Of a stretch of DNA of 64,000 bases, positions 24,910 to 33,497 are shown piece after piece. The position numbers and the translations under genes were made by a program. A model generated the notes under the pieces. The model saw only the letters and a program-made list of their open reading frames with translations. It was not told the origin of the DNA and did no database searches. Every line of letters begins with the position of its first letter. Position 1 is the first letter of the stretch. The stretch lies in assembly GCF_003002065.1 (NCBI RefSeq), contig NZ_PVZG01000011.1:62001-126000 (forward strand), given 5' to 3'. This stretch comes from Pseudosporangium ferrugineum. Lineage in GTDB: Bacteria; Actinomycetota; Actinomycetes; Mycobacteriales; Micromonosporaceae.

Positions 24910-25677
24910 ATGGCTTCCTGGTCCGAATTCACCGCCGCCGAGCCCGACCTCGCCGCGGCCATCCGCGCGCTGCTCCAGCAGTACGGCCCCGGCATGGGCT
25001 ACCTCGCCACCGTGCGCGCCGACGGTGGCCCCCGCGTGCACCCGGTCTCGCCGGTGATCACCGACGAGGGCCTCTACTGCTTCGTGGTCGACTCGGCGAA
25101 ACGCCGCGACCTGGAACGCGACGGCCGCTACGCCCTCCACTCCTACCCACCGGAGGAGAGCGACGACGAGGCCTACCTGACCGGCCACGCCCACCGCGTC
25201 ACCGACCCCGCCGTGACCACCCGCCTGGCCGACGCCCTCCGAGCCTCCCCCCACATCGACTGGCGCCTCTTCGAACTCACCATCGAAACAGCCATGCTCC
25301 GCCGCCATGGCCCCGCCGGCGCCCTCCCCCTGGCCATGAGCGTCCGCTACCCACCGATCACCCTCACGTGGCACGCCCCCGACCCCCACGCCACCCCGCC
25401 CCAGCCGGGCCTCGCACCCCACTCCACCACCACCGTGACCCTCGCCACCCCCACGGTCGACCACCCCCTACCTCCCACCAACCCGGCCGCCGCCCCCGCA
25501 CCCCCAGCCGCAGCCGCCACCTCCCTCGAGAAGCCGGCCACCCCACCCTCACCCCCGACCGAAGCCTCCACCACCGACCAGCCCCGATCCCCCAAGCCAC
25601 CGACCCCGCCGGTCCGCCCCCTCCGCCCAGCCACCCGCCTCCTCCAAGACCTGTCCCCCGCCACCACCAGTGCGTAG
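24910..25677 (+). CDS. Pyridoxamine 5'-phosphate oxidase-like flavin protein with Pro/Thr-rich tail
   Basis: 255 residues. Residues 1-150 form a split-barrel flavin/F420-binding domain: GMGYLATVRADGGPRVHPVS, LYCFVVDSAKRRDLERDGRYALH and the C-terminal dimer strand. The last ~100 residues are Pro/Thr/Ala-rich (PPTNPAAAPAPPAAAA) without a membrane helix, which is an unusual extension for this family. The ATG at 24910 immediately follows a LexA-like palindrome, so DNA-damage control is possible. Substrate and cofactor (FMN or F420) are not settled by sequence. Confidence 0.8.
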   Translation: MASWSEFTAAEPDLAAAIRALLQQYGPGMGYLATVRADGGPRVHPVSPVITDEGLYCFVVDSAKRRDLERDGRYALHSYPPEESDDEAYLTGHAHRVTDPAVTTRLADALRASPHIDWRLFELTIETAMLRRHGPAGALPLAMSVRYPPITLTWHAPDPHATPPQPGLAPHSTTTVTLATPTVDHPLPPTNPAAAPAPPAAAATSLEKPATPPSPPTEASTTDQPRSPKPPTPPVRPLRPATRLLQDLSPATTSA

Positions 25678-25816
25678 GCGCCGACCGGAAACCGCGATCT
25701 GCGTTCGCGGGGCGCTGCCAGGCCCGGAGGGAGCTGGGCCGCGCCACCTCCGGTCGGCGCCTACCCCAGGGCGGTCCCGCCACAGAACCCCAACATCGGG
25801 TACAGTGGGGCCGCCC

Positions 25817-25887
25817 GCGGGTGTAGTTCAATGGCAGAACATCAGCTTCCCAAGCTGACAGTGCGGGTTCGATTCCCGTCACCCGCT
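25817..25887 (+). tRNA. tRNA-Gly(CCC)
   Basis: 71 nt cloverleaf: acceptor GCGGGTG / CACCCGC with discriminator T, D-arm GTAGTTCAATGGCAGAAC, anticodon stem TCAGC/GCTGA with loop TTCCCAA (anticodon CCC), T-arm GCGGGTTCGATTCCCGT. CCA is not encoded. A terminator follows at once. Confidence 0.97.
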
Positions 25888-25897
25888 CAAATCCGGG

Positions 25898-25935
25898 AAG
25901 CCCCTGTCCGCAAAGTGCGCGGACCAGGGGCTTTT
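25898..25935 (+). terminator. Terminator of tRNA-Gly
   Basis: AAGCCCCTGTCCGC and GCGGACCAGGGGCTT pair (one bulge) around a short AAAGT loop, followed by TTTT. It begins 11 nt after the tRNA. Confidence 0.9.
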
Positions 25936-25992
25936 CGCATGCTGGCCTGGGGGGCGCCCCCCCAGACCCCCACGTTGCAGTGGTCGCTCTAA

Positions 25993-26064
25993 GAGCGGCG
26001 GGAGCGGCGGGAGCGGCGGGAGCGGCGGGAGCGGCGGGAGCGGCGGGAGCGGCGGGAGCGGCGG
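25993..26064. repeat. 9-bp tandem repeat, eight copies
   Basis: GAGCGGCGG repeats exactly eight times, with a degenerate copy after it. Length 9 keeps frames open (Pro-Pro-Leu on the minus strand), but no start, ribosome site or codon bias supports a gene. The gap 25936-26259 holds no other convincing feature. Confidence 0.93.
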
Positions 26065-26259
26065 AACGCCGGAGCGGCGGGGTGGCATTGGGGTGCCGTT
26101 GGCTTGGGCGGGCCGTCTTGTCGGTGCTTGGGCGGGCGCGTTGGCTTCGTTCGGCTGGCTTGCGGGCTGACGCGCGGTAAGGCCGGACAGCGGGAAGATG
26201 TGCCTCCTGCTGCCCGGCCTTCGCCATGCCGGCGCGTTTCGGGGGTGGAGCAAGGCGGG

Positions 26260-26580
26260 TCAGCGTAGGGCGGAGACCGGGGTGGGGATCGCTCTTGTTA
26301 CGACCGTGCGGTCGGTGTCGAGGAGTTCGTGGACTCGGGGGGCGATTTCGTCCGTCCAGCGGGGGTTTTCGTAGACCGCGGCGTAGCGGCGTTCGCGGTC
26401 CTGTTCGTCGTCGAAGCGGCGGATCCAGAGGTAGGCGTCGTCGTCTTGTTCGTCGATGAAGGAGCCGGTCACCGACATGCCCTGTTCGATCTGGTACGGC
26501 AGGACCACTGATTCCATGTAGGCGACCCACTCGTCGCGGCGGCCGGGTTTGGTCCAGTAGCGACGGATTTCGTAGAACAT
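26260..26580 (-). CDS. NIPSNAP-family protein
   Basis: 106 residues starting MFYEIRRYWTKPGRRDEWVA, a dimeric alpha-beta barrel. The N-terminal YEIRRY, Pro-Gly turn, and central AYLWIRRFDDEQDRERRYAAVY match the NIPSNAP family. It begins 1 bp after the stop of the quinone oxidoreductase gene, so both share one transcript. NIPSNAP proteins often accompany oxidoreductases; no reaction can be given. Confidence 0.85.
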   Translation of the reverse strand: MFYEIRRYWTKPGRRDEWVAYMESVVLPYQIEQGMSVTGSFIDEQDDDAYLWIRRFDDEQDRERRYAAVYENPRWTDEIAPRVHELLDTDRTVVTRAIPTPVSALR

Positions 26581-26581
26581 G

Positions 26582-27544
26582 TCAGGCTCCCTCGACCCGG
26601 AGGATCAGTTTGCCGCGGGTGCGGCCGCGTTCGCCGCGTTCGTGGGCGGCTGCGGCGTCGGCGAGGTCGAAGACGTCCTCGATCTCGGTGGTGACGATGC
26701 CGTTGTCGATCAGGGCGGCGATGCTCATCAGGGATACACCGTCGGGTTCGACCAGGAACGGCGTGGTGCGTACCTCGTGTTCCTGGGCGGCGGCGGCGAG
26801 TTCCGGCGAGACTCCGCCGGGGACGGCGACCAGCAGGCCTCCGGGGCGGAGGGTCGGCACCGACCGGAGGCCGGTTTCCCCGCCGACCAGGTCGAGAACC
26901 ACGTCGACGTTGCCGACCGTGTCCTCGAACCGGGCTGTGCGGTAGTCGATCAGCTCGTCGGCGCCCAGGCCCGTCAGCCACTCGTGCCGGGCCGCGGACG
27001 CGGTGCCGATCACGTGGGCGCCCAGGTGCTTCGCGAACTGTACGGCGAAGTGTCCGACACCGCCGGCGGCCGCGTGCACCAGTACTCGCTGCCCGGCCCG
27101 TACTCCGGCGGTGTCGACCAGAGCTTGCCACGCGGTCAGTGCCGCCAGCGGCACCCCGGCGGCCTGCTCGTGGGTCGCCTTCGCGGGCTTCCTCGCGAAC
27201 TGGCGGGCGGGAGCGGTCACGTACTCCGCGTAGGCGCCGGCTTGCCGAGGGAACCACGGCATCCCGAACACCTCGTCGCCCACCGCCAAGGTCGTCACGC
27301 CGAAGCCGAGCTGCTCGACGACGCCGGAGACATCCCAGCCGAGCACGAACGGCGGCGCGCCGAGCACGCCGGCCATTCCCGAGCCGGCCCGAGTCTTCCA
27401 GTCGACCGGGTTGATGCCGGCGGCGGTCACCCGGACCCGGACCTCCGTCGGCAAAGGATCGGGCAGTGGCACCCGCTCGACGCGAAGCACCTCGGGGCCG
27501 CCGAACTCGTGCTGGACCACGGCTCGCATCGTCTTGTCAGTCAT
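26582..27544 (-). CDS. Zinc-independent quinone oxidoreductase-like MDR protein
   Basis: 320 residues of the medium-chain dehydrogenase family. The N-terminal GroES-like domain is RAVVQHEFGGPEVLRVERVP with AGINPVDWKTRAG; the Rossmann motif is VLVHAAAGGVGHFAVQFAKHLG (AxxGGVG). The catalytic zinc ligands of alcohol dehydrogenases are absent, so a quinone or enone reductase using NADPH is likely. ATG at 27544 has GTGGAGG seven nt upstream. First gene of a two-gene operon with the NIPSNAP gene. Confidence 0.88.
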   Translation of the reverse strand: MTDKTMRAVVQHEFGGPEVLRVERVPLPDPLPTEVRVRVTAAGINPVDWKTRAGSGMAGVLGAPPFVLGWDVSGVVEQLGFGVTTLAVGDEVFGMPWFPRQAGAYAEYVTAPARQFARKPAKATHEQAAGVPLAALTAWQALVDTAGVRAGQRVLVHAAAGGVGHFAVQFAKHLGAHVIGTASAARHEWLTGLGADELIDYRTARFEDTVGNVDVVLDLVGGETGLRSVPTLRPGGLLVAVPGGVSPELAAAAQEHEVRTTPFLVEPDGVSLMSIAALIDNGIVTTEIEDVFDLADAAAAHERGERGRTRGKLILRVEGA

Positions 27545-27592
27545 CGTTACCTCCACGACGTCAGGTGAACGGGACCGTAGCCGCCGAAGCCT

Positions 27593-27630
27593 GGTAACCG
27601 GCAAGGACGCCTAGGCACCTCGAGGTAACC
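27593..27630. promoter_or_regulatory. Two GGTAACC palindromes upstream of the quinone oxidoreductase gene
   Basis: GGTAACC at 27593-27599 and 27624-27630, 31 bp apart (three helical turns), 49-86 bp before the ATG. A candidate operator pair; it could also be chance. No gene lies in 27545-27703. Confidence 0.25.
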
Positions 27631-27703
27631 AGCCCTGACCCCGAATGCGCTGCTCACACGCGCCTCTCCGGCCCTGGAATGCGAGCTGGAGCACTCCGCC
27701 CAC

Positions 27704-29578
27704 CTAGGCTGCGCGGTTGGCCTTGCGGCGCTGTTTGGTGTCGTACATGGCGGCGTCGGCCTGCCGGAGGACGTCGTCCGGGCTGGACAGCCCCTCGACG
27801 GACGTGGCGACGCCGACGCTCGCGCCGACGCGGATCTCCTGGCCGTCCAGAAGGATCGGGTCGACGAACAGGGTACGGATGCGCTCGCTCACGTGGTTCG
27901 GGCCGTGGGGCAGGTCCACCCCGTCGAGGAGGATCACGAACTCGTCGCCGCCCAGCCGGGCCGCCGTGTCGCCGTCGCGCAGCAGTCCGTGAAGTCGCCG
28001 CGCGACGTACACCAGGAGCTGGTCGCCGGTGGCGTGCCCGAGCGAGTCGTTGACCTGCTTGAAGCCGTCGAGGTCGAGGAACAGCAGGGCGAACCGGTGG
28101 CCCGGGTCGGCGGTCGAACGCTGCCAGGCCTGCCGCAACCGTTCGGTGAAGAGGGCGCGGTTCGGCAGACCGGTCAGGTCGTCGTGCAGGGCCGCTTGAC
28201 GCAGCCGCTCGTCGCTCTCCCGCAGCGAACGCAGCAGGGCGTCCTGCTCGAGCGCCATCGCCAGCAGGGCGCCGGAGTGGTTCATCATCTCGCGTCCCGG
28301 CGGTGTGGTGTCCTGGATCCGGCCCACGGCCGCCAGCAGCCCCCAGTCGTGAGTCTCGCTGCGTACCGGAACGACGAAGACGGTCTCGTCGGCCGCGCCG
28401 TCGGCGAGCGCGAACATGTCGACCGGGGGGAACTCCCGGGCCAGGACGAGTCCCTTCGCCGTCTCCGGCTGCTGCCGGCCGGCGCTGAACGCGCCGACGA
28501 TCTCGATCTCGCGCTCCGGGATCGTTCCCGCCGGGTCGTCGGCCGTACGCCAGAGGCCCAGGCAGCCACCGACAGCGGGGGTCCGGCCCAGCCAGCTCAG
28601 GTCCAGCGGGTCCCGGTCGTGCCGGCCGAGAAGTTCGAAGCTCAGCCGATACTGGATGTTGAGGGTCTGATCCAGGTAGACGTTCTCCTGGAACATCGCC
28701 CGGTAGGTGGTCTCGGAGATCTCCAGTTCCTTCGGCGGGCACCCGCACGAGTCCCGGGCGACGAACACGGACGGCACGGTGTGCGTCGCCGCCGACCGGT
28801 TCTCCCATCCGTCGGTGAGCAGGTCGTACGCGACCCGCGCGAGCCGATCCAGCGGCTGCTGCACGCTGGAGAGGCTCGGCCGCAGGAACTGGGCCTGGGG
28901 GATGTCGTCGAACCCGACCACGGCGACCGCGCCCGGCACGTCATGACCGGCCGCGGCCAGGGTCTCCATCAGGCCGACCGCGTTGCGATCGGTGCCGAGC
29001 ACGACCGCGGTGGCGGGCATGCCGGCCGCCAGCAGCTTCCCGGCGAGCAGCCGGCCGCCGGTCTCCATGTTGTCGGGCGTGGTCAGCAGGAGGGCCGGAT
29101 CGGGGTCGATGCCGTTGTCCAGCAGCGCCGTCCGGTAGGCCTCGTAGCGCTCCCGGACGTCGAACGTGTCCAGGTCTCCGCCGAAAGCGATCCGTTCGTG
29201 GCCGTGCGCGATGAGATGGTTGACGCTCTCCTCGACCCCGCCGCGGTTGTCCACCAGGACGACCGGGACGTCGGCGCCGGGCAGTTCGTGGCCGATCGCC
29301 ACCACCGGAACGCCGCTGTCCCGCAGGGCTTTCGCGTACGAAGGGTGGATCGCTCCGGGCAACACCAGCACGCCGTCGAGGTAGCTCCACGCGATCGGCT
29401 GCCGGAAGTCGGGCAGGCCGCTGGACTCCGCGTCGACCGCCCCGGGGTTCAACGTCTGGATCGCGATGATCCGGTGGGCGGCCTCGACCGCGGCCCGGTT
29501 CACGCCGGCGATCAGGGCACCGAAATAGTCGCCGCCGACGAAGGGGGAGAGCACTGCGAAGGTGCGGATGTCGGGCAC
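27704..29578 (-). CDS. Diguanylate cyclase with LacI-type ligand-binding domain
   Basis: 624 residues. The N-terminal ~290 match the sugar-binding half of LacI/GalR regulators: VPDIRTFAVLSPFVGGDYFG, SYLDGVLVLPG, IAFGGDLDTFDVRERYEAY, AVVGFDDIPQAQFLRPSLSSV. No helix-turn-helix precedes it. A linker with GCPPKE follows and then a GGDEF domain: HDDLTGLPNRALF, LDLDGFKQVNDSLGHATGD, and active-site RLGGDEF with the RxxD inhibitory site (RDGD) five residues before. It makes cyclic di-GMP from GTP in response to a small molecule, probably in the cytoplasm because no signal peptide or membrane helix is present. GTG at 29578 has a strong GGAGG; an upstream ATG (29674) would overlap the AraC promoter. 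Confidence 0.9.
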   Translation of the reverse strand: MPDIRTFAVLSPFVGGDYFGALIAGVNRAAVEAAHRIIAIQTLNPGAVDAESSGLPDFRQPIAWSYLDGVLVLPGAIHPSYAKALRDSGVPVVAIGHELPGADVPVVLVDNRGGVEESVNHLIAHGHERIAFGGDLDTFDVRERYEAYRTALLDNGIDPDPALLLTTPDNMETGGRLLAGKLLAAGMPATAVVLGTDRNAVGLMETLAAAGHDVPGAVAVVGFDDIPQAQFLRPSLSSVQQPLDRLARVAYDLLTDGWENRSAATHTVPSVFVARDSCGCPPKELEISETTYRAMFQENVYLDQTLNIQYRLSFELLGRHDRDPLDLSWLGRTPAVGGCLGLWRTADDPAGTIPEREIEIVGAFSAGRQQPETAKGLVLAREFPPVDMFALADGAADETVFVVPVRSETHDWGLLAAVGRIQDTTPPGREMMNHSGALLAMALEQDALLRSLRESDERLRQAALHDDLTGLPNRALFTERLRQAWQRSTADPGHRFALLFLDLDGFKQVNDSLGHATGDQLLVYVARRLHGLLRDGDTAARLGGDEFVILLDGVDLPHGPNHVSERIRTLFVDPILLDGQEIRVGASVGVATSVEGLSSPDDVLRQADAAMYDTKQRRKANRAA

Positions 29579-29768
29579 GCCGCCTCCGTTTGTCGATACC
29601 TCCGGTGCCCAGCTGTCCGCCGTAGGCGGCCCATCCCCACTTTCGGCAGGGCCGGCCGGATCCTGAGGAGGCATGCCCGGCCCCGTCACGAAAGTCCGGC
29701 CGAACCGAGGCGGCGCGAGCGACCGGCGCTTCGGCCGTTGGCAGCCGCCGACCTGCCCGAAGGTGGTG

Positions 29769-30815
29769 GTGCCCGATTCGTATGATCGCCGCCGTGCCGT
29801 TCGTTCCGCCGGCCTGCAACGGTTCCGGGACACCGTCGTGGGGCTGGGCGGTGACCCCGTCCACTACGCCCGGGAAGCCGGTCTGCCCGTGGCCGCCCTC
29901 GACACGGACGACCTGCTGATCCCGGACGCCGCGCTGGCGGCGGCGCTGGAGATAGCGGCGGTCGATCTGCGCTGCCCGGACCTGGGCCTGCGGGTGGCCG
30001 CCGCGCAGGAGCTGAGCATGCTGGGCCCGTTGGCCGTCGCCATCCGGCATGCGCCCTCGATGCGCGACGCGCTGGAATGCACCGCGGAGTACATGTTCGT
30101 GCACTTCCGCGGCGGGCGCCTGTCCCTGATCGGGGACCGGGAGGGCGAGCCGGGCATGACCGGCATGCGGTACGCGTTCGGCGAGGGCGTCCGGCCGCTG
30201 CCCCAGGCGATCGACATGACGATGCTGTTCCTGCACCGGTCGATCGCGTTCCTGGTCGGCGGCGAGTACGGCCTCCGCTCGGTGGATCTCCCGCACCCGG
30301 CCGCGGCGCCCGCCGAACGCTATCGGGAGGCGTTCGGCGTACGGGTGCACTTCGACCGGCCGGAGGCGGTGCTCCGGCTCCCGGTGAGCCTGTTCGACCG
30401 GCCGCTGAACGGGGCCGACGCCACGTTGCGGAACCTGGCGCTGGCGTTCCTGTCCCGGCAGGCACCGAAACCCGCGAGCGACGCCGCCGCGCGGGTGTAC
30501 GCGGTCCTCGCCCGGGAGCTCGGTTCCGGCTCGGCAGAGCTGGCCGACGTCGCCCGGGTGCTGCTGATACACCCACGCACCCTGCAGCGCGAGTTGGCCG
30601 GCGAGGGCCAGTCCTTCGCGCGGATCCTCGACGACCTGCGCCGGTCCCGGGCGCGCATCCTGCTGACCACGACGGACATGTCGCTCGGCCAGGTGAGCCG
30701 TGCGCTCGGGTTCGCCGGCCAGGCCGTGCTGAGCCGCTGCGCCCACCGATGGTGGGGGATGAGCCCGTCCGCGTTGCGCCGGAGGGCCGGGTCGCACGAG
30801 GGCGCACCACGGTGA
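29769..30815 (+). CDS. AraC-family transcriptional regulator (Arabinose_bd sensor type)
   Basis: 348 residues from a GTG at 29769. The N-terminal ~240 (GLGGDPVHYAREAGLP, GPLAVAIRHAPSMRDALEC, FGVRVHFDRPEAVLRLP) form the sensor domain of the OruR/ArgR-like AraC group. The C-terminal 100 hold two helix-turn-helices: LADVARVLLIHPRTLQREL and LGQVSRALGFAGQAVLSRC with the family's RWWGMSPSALRRR end. It is divergent from the cyclase gene, 190 bp apart, and upstream of a cytochrome P450 gene, so it may control either. The upstream in-frame start at 29673 is less likely. Confidence 0.87.
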   Translation: MPDSYDRRRAVRSAGLQRFRDTVVGLGGDPVHYAREAGLPVAALDTDDLLIPDAALAAALEIAAVDLRCPDLGLRVAAAQELSMLGPLAVAIRHAPSMRDALECTAEYMFVHFRGGRLSLIGDREGEPGMTGMRYAFGEGVRPLPQAIDMTMLFLHRSIAFLVGGEYGLRSVDLPHPAAAPAERYREAFGVRVHFDRPEAVLRLPVSLFDRPLNGADATLRNLALAFLSRQAPKPASDAAARVYAVLARELGSGSAELADVARVLLIHPRTLQRELAGEGQSFARILDDLRRSRARILLTTTDMSLGQVSRALGFAGQAVLSRCAHRWWGMSPSALRRRAGSHEGAPR

Positions 30816-30937
30816 ACGGGCGTCGGCGACCTCAGAATTTGATCGAGCGCGAAAGGAGTTTGATGTAGCGCGGCCTTTCCCCGGAGACCCGGGTCAGGTC
30901 GTTGCCGGCGGTCGGGGCCGGCAACATACTTCCCGGC

Positions 30938-32353
30938 ATGTCACTGAGCGTACGCACCCTGGGCGGACCGAGGCCGCTGCCGTTGGTCGGCAACCTGCCG
31001 GAACTGACGCGTGGCAACCGGCTGCACCGGGTGCTGACCGACTGGGCCGACACGTACGGCCCCACCTATCGCTTTCGCATGGGCCGTACGGACGTCGTCG
31101 GCACCGCGGACCCGGCGCATCTCGATGTCGCCCTGCGGCGGCGCCCGGACGACTTCCGCCGCGCCCGGCGGATGGCCGAGGTCCTCGAGGAACTGGCTCC
31201 CCACGGTGTTTTCACGGCCGAGGGCAAGCAATGGCGCCGGCTTCGCCACGTCGCCACGCAGTCGCTGAACGCCGCCTATCTGCGGCAGTACTTCGCGACC
31301 ATCACGCGGGTGACCGAGAGGCTGCTCGGGCGCTGGGAGGCCGCCGCCGCGGCGGGTGCCCGGGTCGACGTGCTCGACAGCATGCTTCGTTTCACCCTGG
31401 ACGTCACCGCCGGCCTGGCCATGGGCGTCGACCTGAACGCGCTGGAGGATGACGGCACCGGGCTGCCCAGCCGGATGGCCACCCTCTTCCCGGCGATCGC
31501 CGACCGGCTCTTCGCGCCCTTTCCGTACTGGCGTTACGCGAAGCTGCCCCGCGACCGGCGGCTCGCGGAAACCCTGGACGAGTTCGCCGCGGTGGTCCGG
31601 GAACACTTCGCGCTGGCCCGGGACCGGGTGAACCTGGGCCGGCCGCCGTCGAACTTCCTCGAGGCGCTGGTGCGACCGCTGGAGAACGAGCCGGAACTCA
31701 CCGACGAGGAGGTTGTCAGCAACATGCTCACCATGTTGGTGGCCGGTGAGGACACGACCTCGTCGCTGATCGCGTGGTCGCTGCACTTCGTCGCCGAGAA
31801 TCCGGACGTCCAGGAGAGGCTGCGCGCGGAGGCCGACGAGGTTCTCGGGAGCCGGCGGACGCCCGACGATCCGCCCATGGTCGGCCGGCTGAAGTATGCC
31901 GCCGCGGTCGTCCAGGAGGCGCAGCGCATGTGCCCGGTCGCGCCGTACCTCATCGTGGAGCCGACCCGCGACCTGACGCTGACCGGCCAGGACCGGCGTG
32001 AGCTCTTCCTGCCGGCGGGGCAGCAGATCTTCCTGCTGAACACGTACGGCGCACTTCGCGACGTCGAGCGCTTCCCCGACCCGTACGCGTTCCGCCCGCA
32101 ACGATGGCTGGACGCCGAGCCGACGGCCGAGACGTTTCCGTTCGCGCCGTTCGGCGGCGGTCCCCGCTTCTGTCCCGGCCGCAACCTGGCGCTGCTGGAG
32201 GCGGGGGTGGTCGTGTCGGTGCTGGCCCGGGAGATGGAACTGGTGCCCGACCGCTCGTCCGGCCCGGTCGGGGAGAAGGCGGCCTTCACCGTCTTTCCCA
32301 CGAATCTGTTCCTGCGCCCGCGGAGCCGCGAGACCCGCCCGGCACGGGGCTAG
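30938..32353 (+). CDS. Cytochrome P450
   Basis: 471 residues. The heme ligand motif is FAPFGGGPRFCPGRNLAL with the axial Cys, the I-helix oxygen groove is AGEDTTSS, the ExxR is in VQEAQRMCP, and the N-terminus shows PLPLVGNLPELTRG without a membrane anchor. It is soluble, so it depends on separate ferredoxin and reductase, which are not in the window. The substrate is unknown; length and the AGEDTTS motif resemble class I P450s with fatty-acid-like substrates. ATG at 30938 follows a short leader after the AraC gene. An AraC-type inducer nearby fits substrate-induced expression. Confidence 0.92.
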   Translation: MSLSVRTLGGPRPLPLVGNLPELTRGNRLHRVLTDWADTYGPTYRFRMGRTDVVGTADPAHLDVALRRRPDDFRRARRMAEVLEELAPHGVFTAEGKQWRRLRHVATQSLNAAYLRQYFATITRVTERLLGRWEAAAAAGARVDVLDSMLRFTLDVTAGLAMGVDLNALEDDGTGLPSRMATLFPAIADRLFAPFPYWRYAKLPRDRRLAETLDEFAAVVREHFALARDRVNLGRPPSNFLEALVRPLENEPELTDEEVVSNMLTMLVAGEDTTSSLIAWSLHFVAENPDVQERLRAEADEVLGSRRTPDDPPMVGRLKYAAAVVQEAQRMCPVAPYLIVEPTRDLTLTGQDRRELFLPAGQQIFLLNTYGALRDVERFPDPYAFRPQRWLDAEPTAETFPFAPFGGGPRFCPGRNLALLEAGVVVSVLAREMELVPDRSSGPVGEKAAFTVFPTNLFLRPRSRETRPARG

Positions 32354-32363
32354 TCTTTCGGCC

Positions 32364-33431
32364 GTGAAGCAGCTACATGATCCGGGTCAGCGGGGGTTCG
32401 CCAGCGACAACTACGCCGGGGTGCATCCCGAGGTGCTTGCCGCGCTGGCCGAGGCCAATGGCGGGCATCAGGTCTCGTACGGGGCCGACGTCTACACCGA
32501 GCGGCTCGCCGAAGTCATGCGCGGGCATTTCGGGGACCGGGCCGAGGTGTTCCCGGTGTTCAACGGGACCGGGGCGAACGTCACCGCGCTGACCGCTCTG
32601 CTGCCGCGGTGGGGCGCCGTCATCGCCTCCTCGAATGCTCATCTGCACACCGATGAGAACGGTGCTCCGGAGCGCATCGGCGGGCTCAAGCTGCTGACCG
32701 TCGACACCCCCGACGGGAAACTCACGCCGGAGCACATCGATCGGGAGGCGTGGGGGTGGGGCGACGAGCACCGGGCCCAGCCGCTGGCCGTGAGCATCAC
32801 CCAGACCACCGAGCTGGGCACGCTCTACACGCCCGGCGAGATCCGGGCGGTTGCTGAGCACGTACACGAAAAAGGGATGGCGTTGCACATGGACGGCGCC
32901 CGGATCGCTAACGCGGCTGCCGCTCTCGGGGTGCCGCTGCGGGAGTTCACGACCGACGCTGGTGTCGACATTCTCAGTTTCGGAGGGACCAAGAACGGCC
33001 TTCTGTACGGCGAAGCGATCGTGACCCTCACTCCGGGCCGGGCCGACGGGCTCGTCTATCTGCGCAAGCTCAACATGCAGCTCGCCTCGAAGATGCGTTT
33101 CGTCAGCGCCCAGCTGCTGGCCTTGTTCGACGACGACCTGTATCTGCGCTCGGCCGGCCGGGCCAACGCGATGGCCGCCCGGCTGCGGGCGGCGCTCGAG
33201 GACGGCATCGCCCGCGGCGAGATCAGCGGCCTGGGTTTCAGCCGGCCGACGCAGGCGAACGGCGTCTTCGCGGTGCTGGCCAACGACGTGGCCGACCGGA
33301 TCCGGGAGCGGGTGAAGTTCTACGACTGGGACCGCGCGGCCGGCGAGGTGCGCTGGATGACCTCGTTCGACACCACCGAGGACGACGTCGACGCCTTCGT
33401 CGCGGTGATCCGGGAGGAGCTCGCCCGCTGA
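32364..33431 (+). CDS. ltaE: Low-specificity L-threonine aldolase
   Basis: 355 residues, fold type I PLP enzyme. The GTG start is 10 bp after the P450 stop. Signatures: SDNYAGVHPEVLAAL, FNGTGANVTAL, HMDGARIANAAAALG, and the PLP lysine in SFGGTKNGLLYGEA. It cleaves threonine or allo-threonine to glycine and acetaldehyde. The close spacing suggests co-transcription with the P450, although no metabolic link is obvious. Confidence 0.93.
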   Translation: MKQLHDPGQRGFASDNYAGVHPEVLAALAEANGGHQVSYGADVYTERLAEVMRGHFGDRAEVFPVFNGTGANVTALTALLPRWGAVIASSNAHLHTDENGAPERIGGLKLLTVDTPDGKLTPEHIDREAWGWGDEHRAQPLAVSITQTTELGTLYTPGEIRAVAEHVHEKGMALHMDGARIANAAAALGVPLREFTTDAGVDILSFGGTKNGLLYGEAIVTLTPGRADGLVYLRKLNMQLASKMRFVSAQLLALFDDDLYLRSAGRANAMAARLRAALEDGIARGEISGLGFSRPTQANGVFAVLANDVADRIRERVKFYDWDRAAGEVRWMTSFDTTEDDVDAFVAVIREELAR

Positions 33432-33497
33432 GAAACGGGGCAGCGGAGGCGAACAGGACCATCTACGGTGGCCGATGACCGACCAGGAAAGGACACC

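Noticed and set aside
25817..25935. Integration site of a mobile element at tRNA-Gly
   Set aside because: No integrase gene and no duplicated tRNA end were seen nearby; the same holds for tRNA-Leu.
25879..26253. 124-residue minus-strand protein with Pro-Pro-Leu repeats
   Set aside because: Generated by the 9-bp tandem repeat and overlaps the tRNA terminator; no ribosome site.
27893..29785. Plus-strand 630-codon frame opposite the GGDEF gene
   Set aside because: Mirror of the cyclase gene; the minus strand shows clear domain motifs.
29769..33431. Secondary-metabolite cluster around the P450
   Set aside because: No core biosynthetic gene (PKS, NRPS, terpene, RiPP) is near; an isolated P450 and threonine aldolase are not enough.
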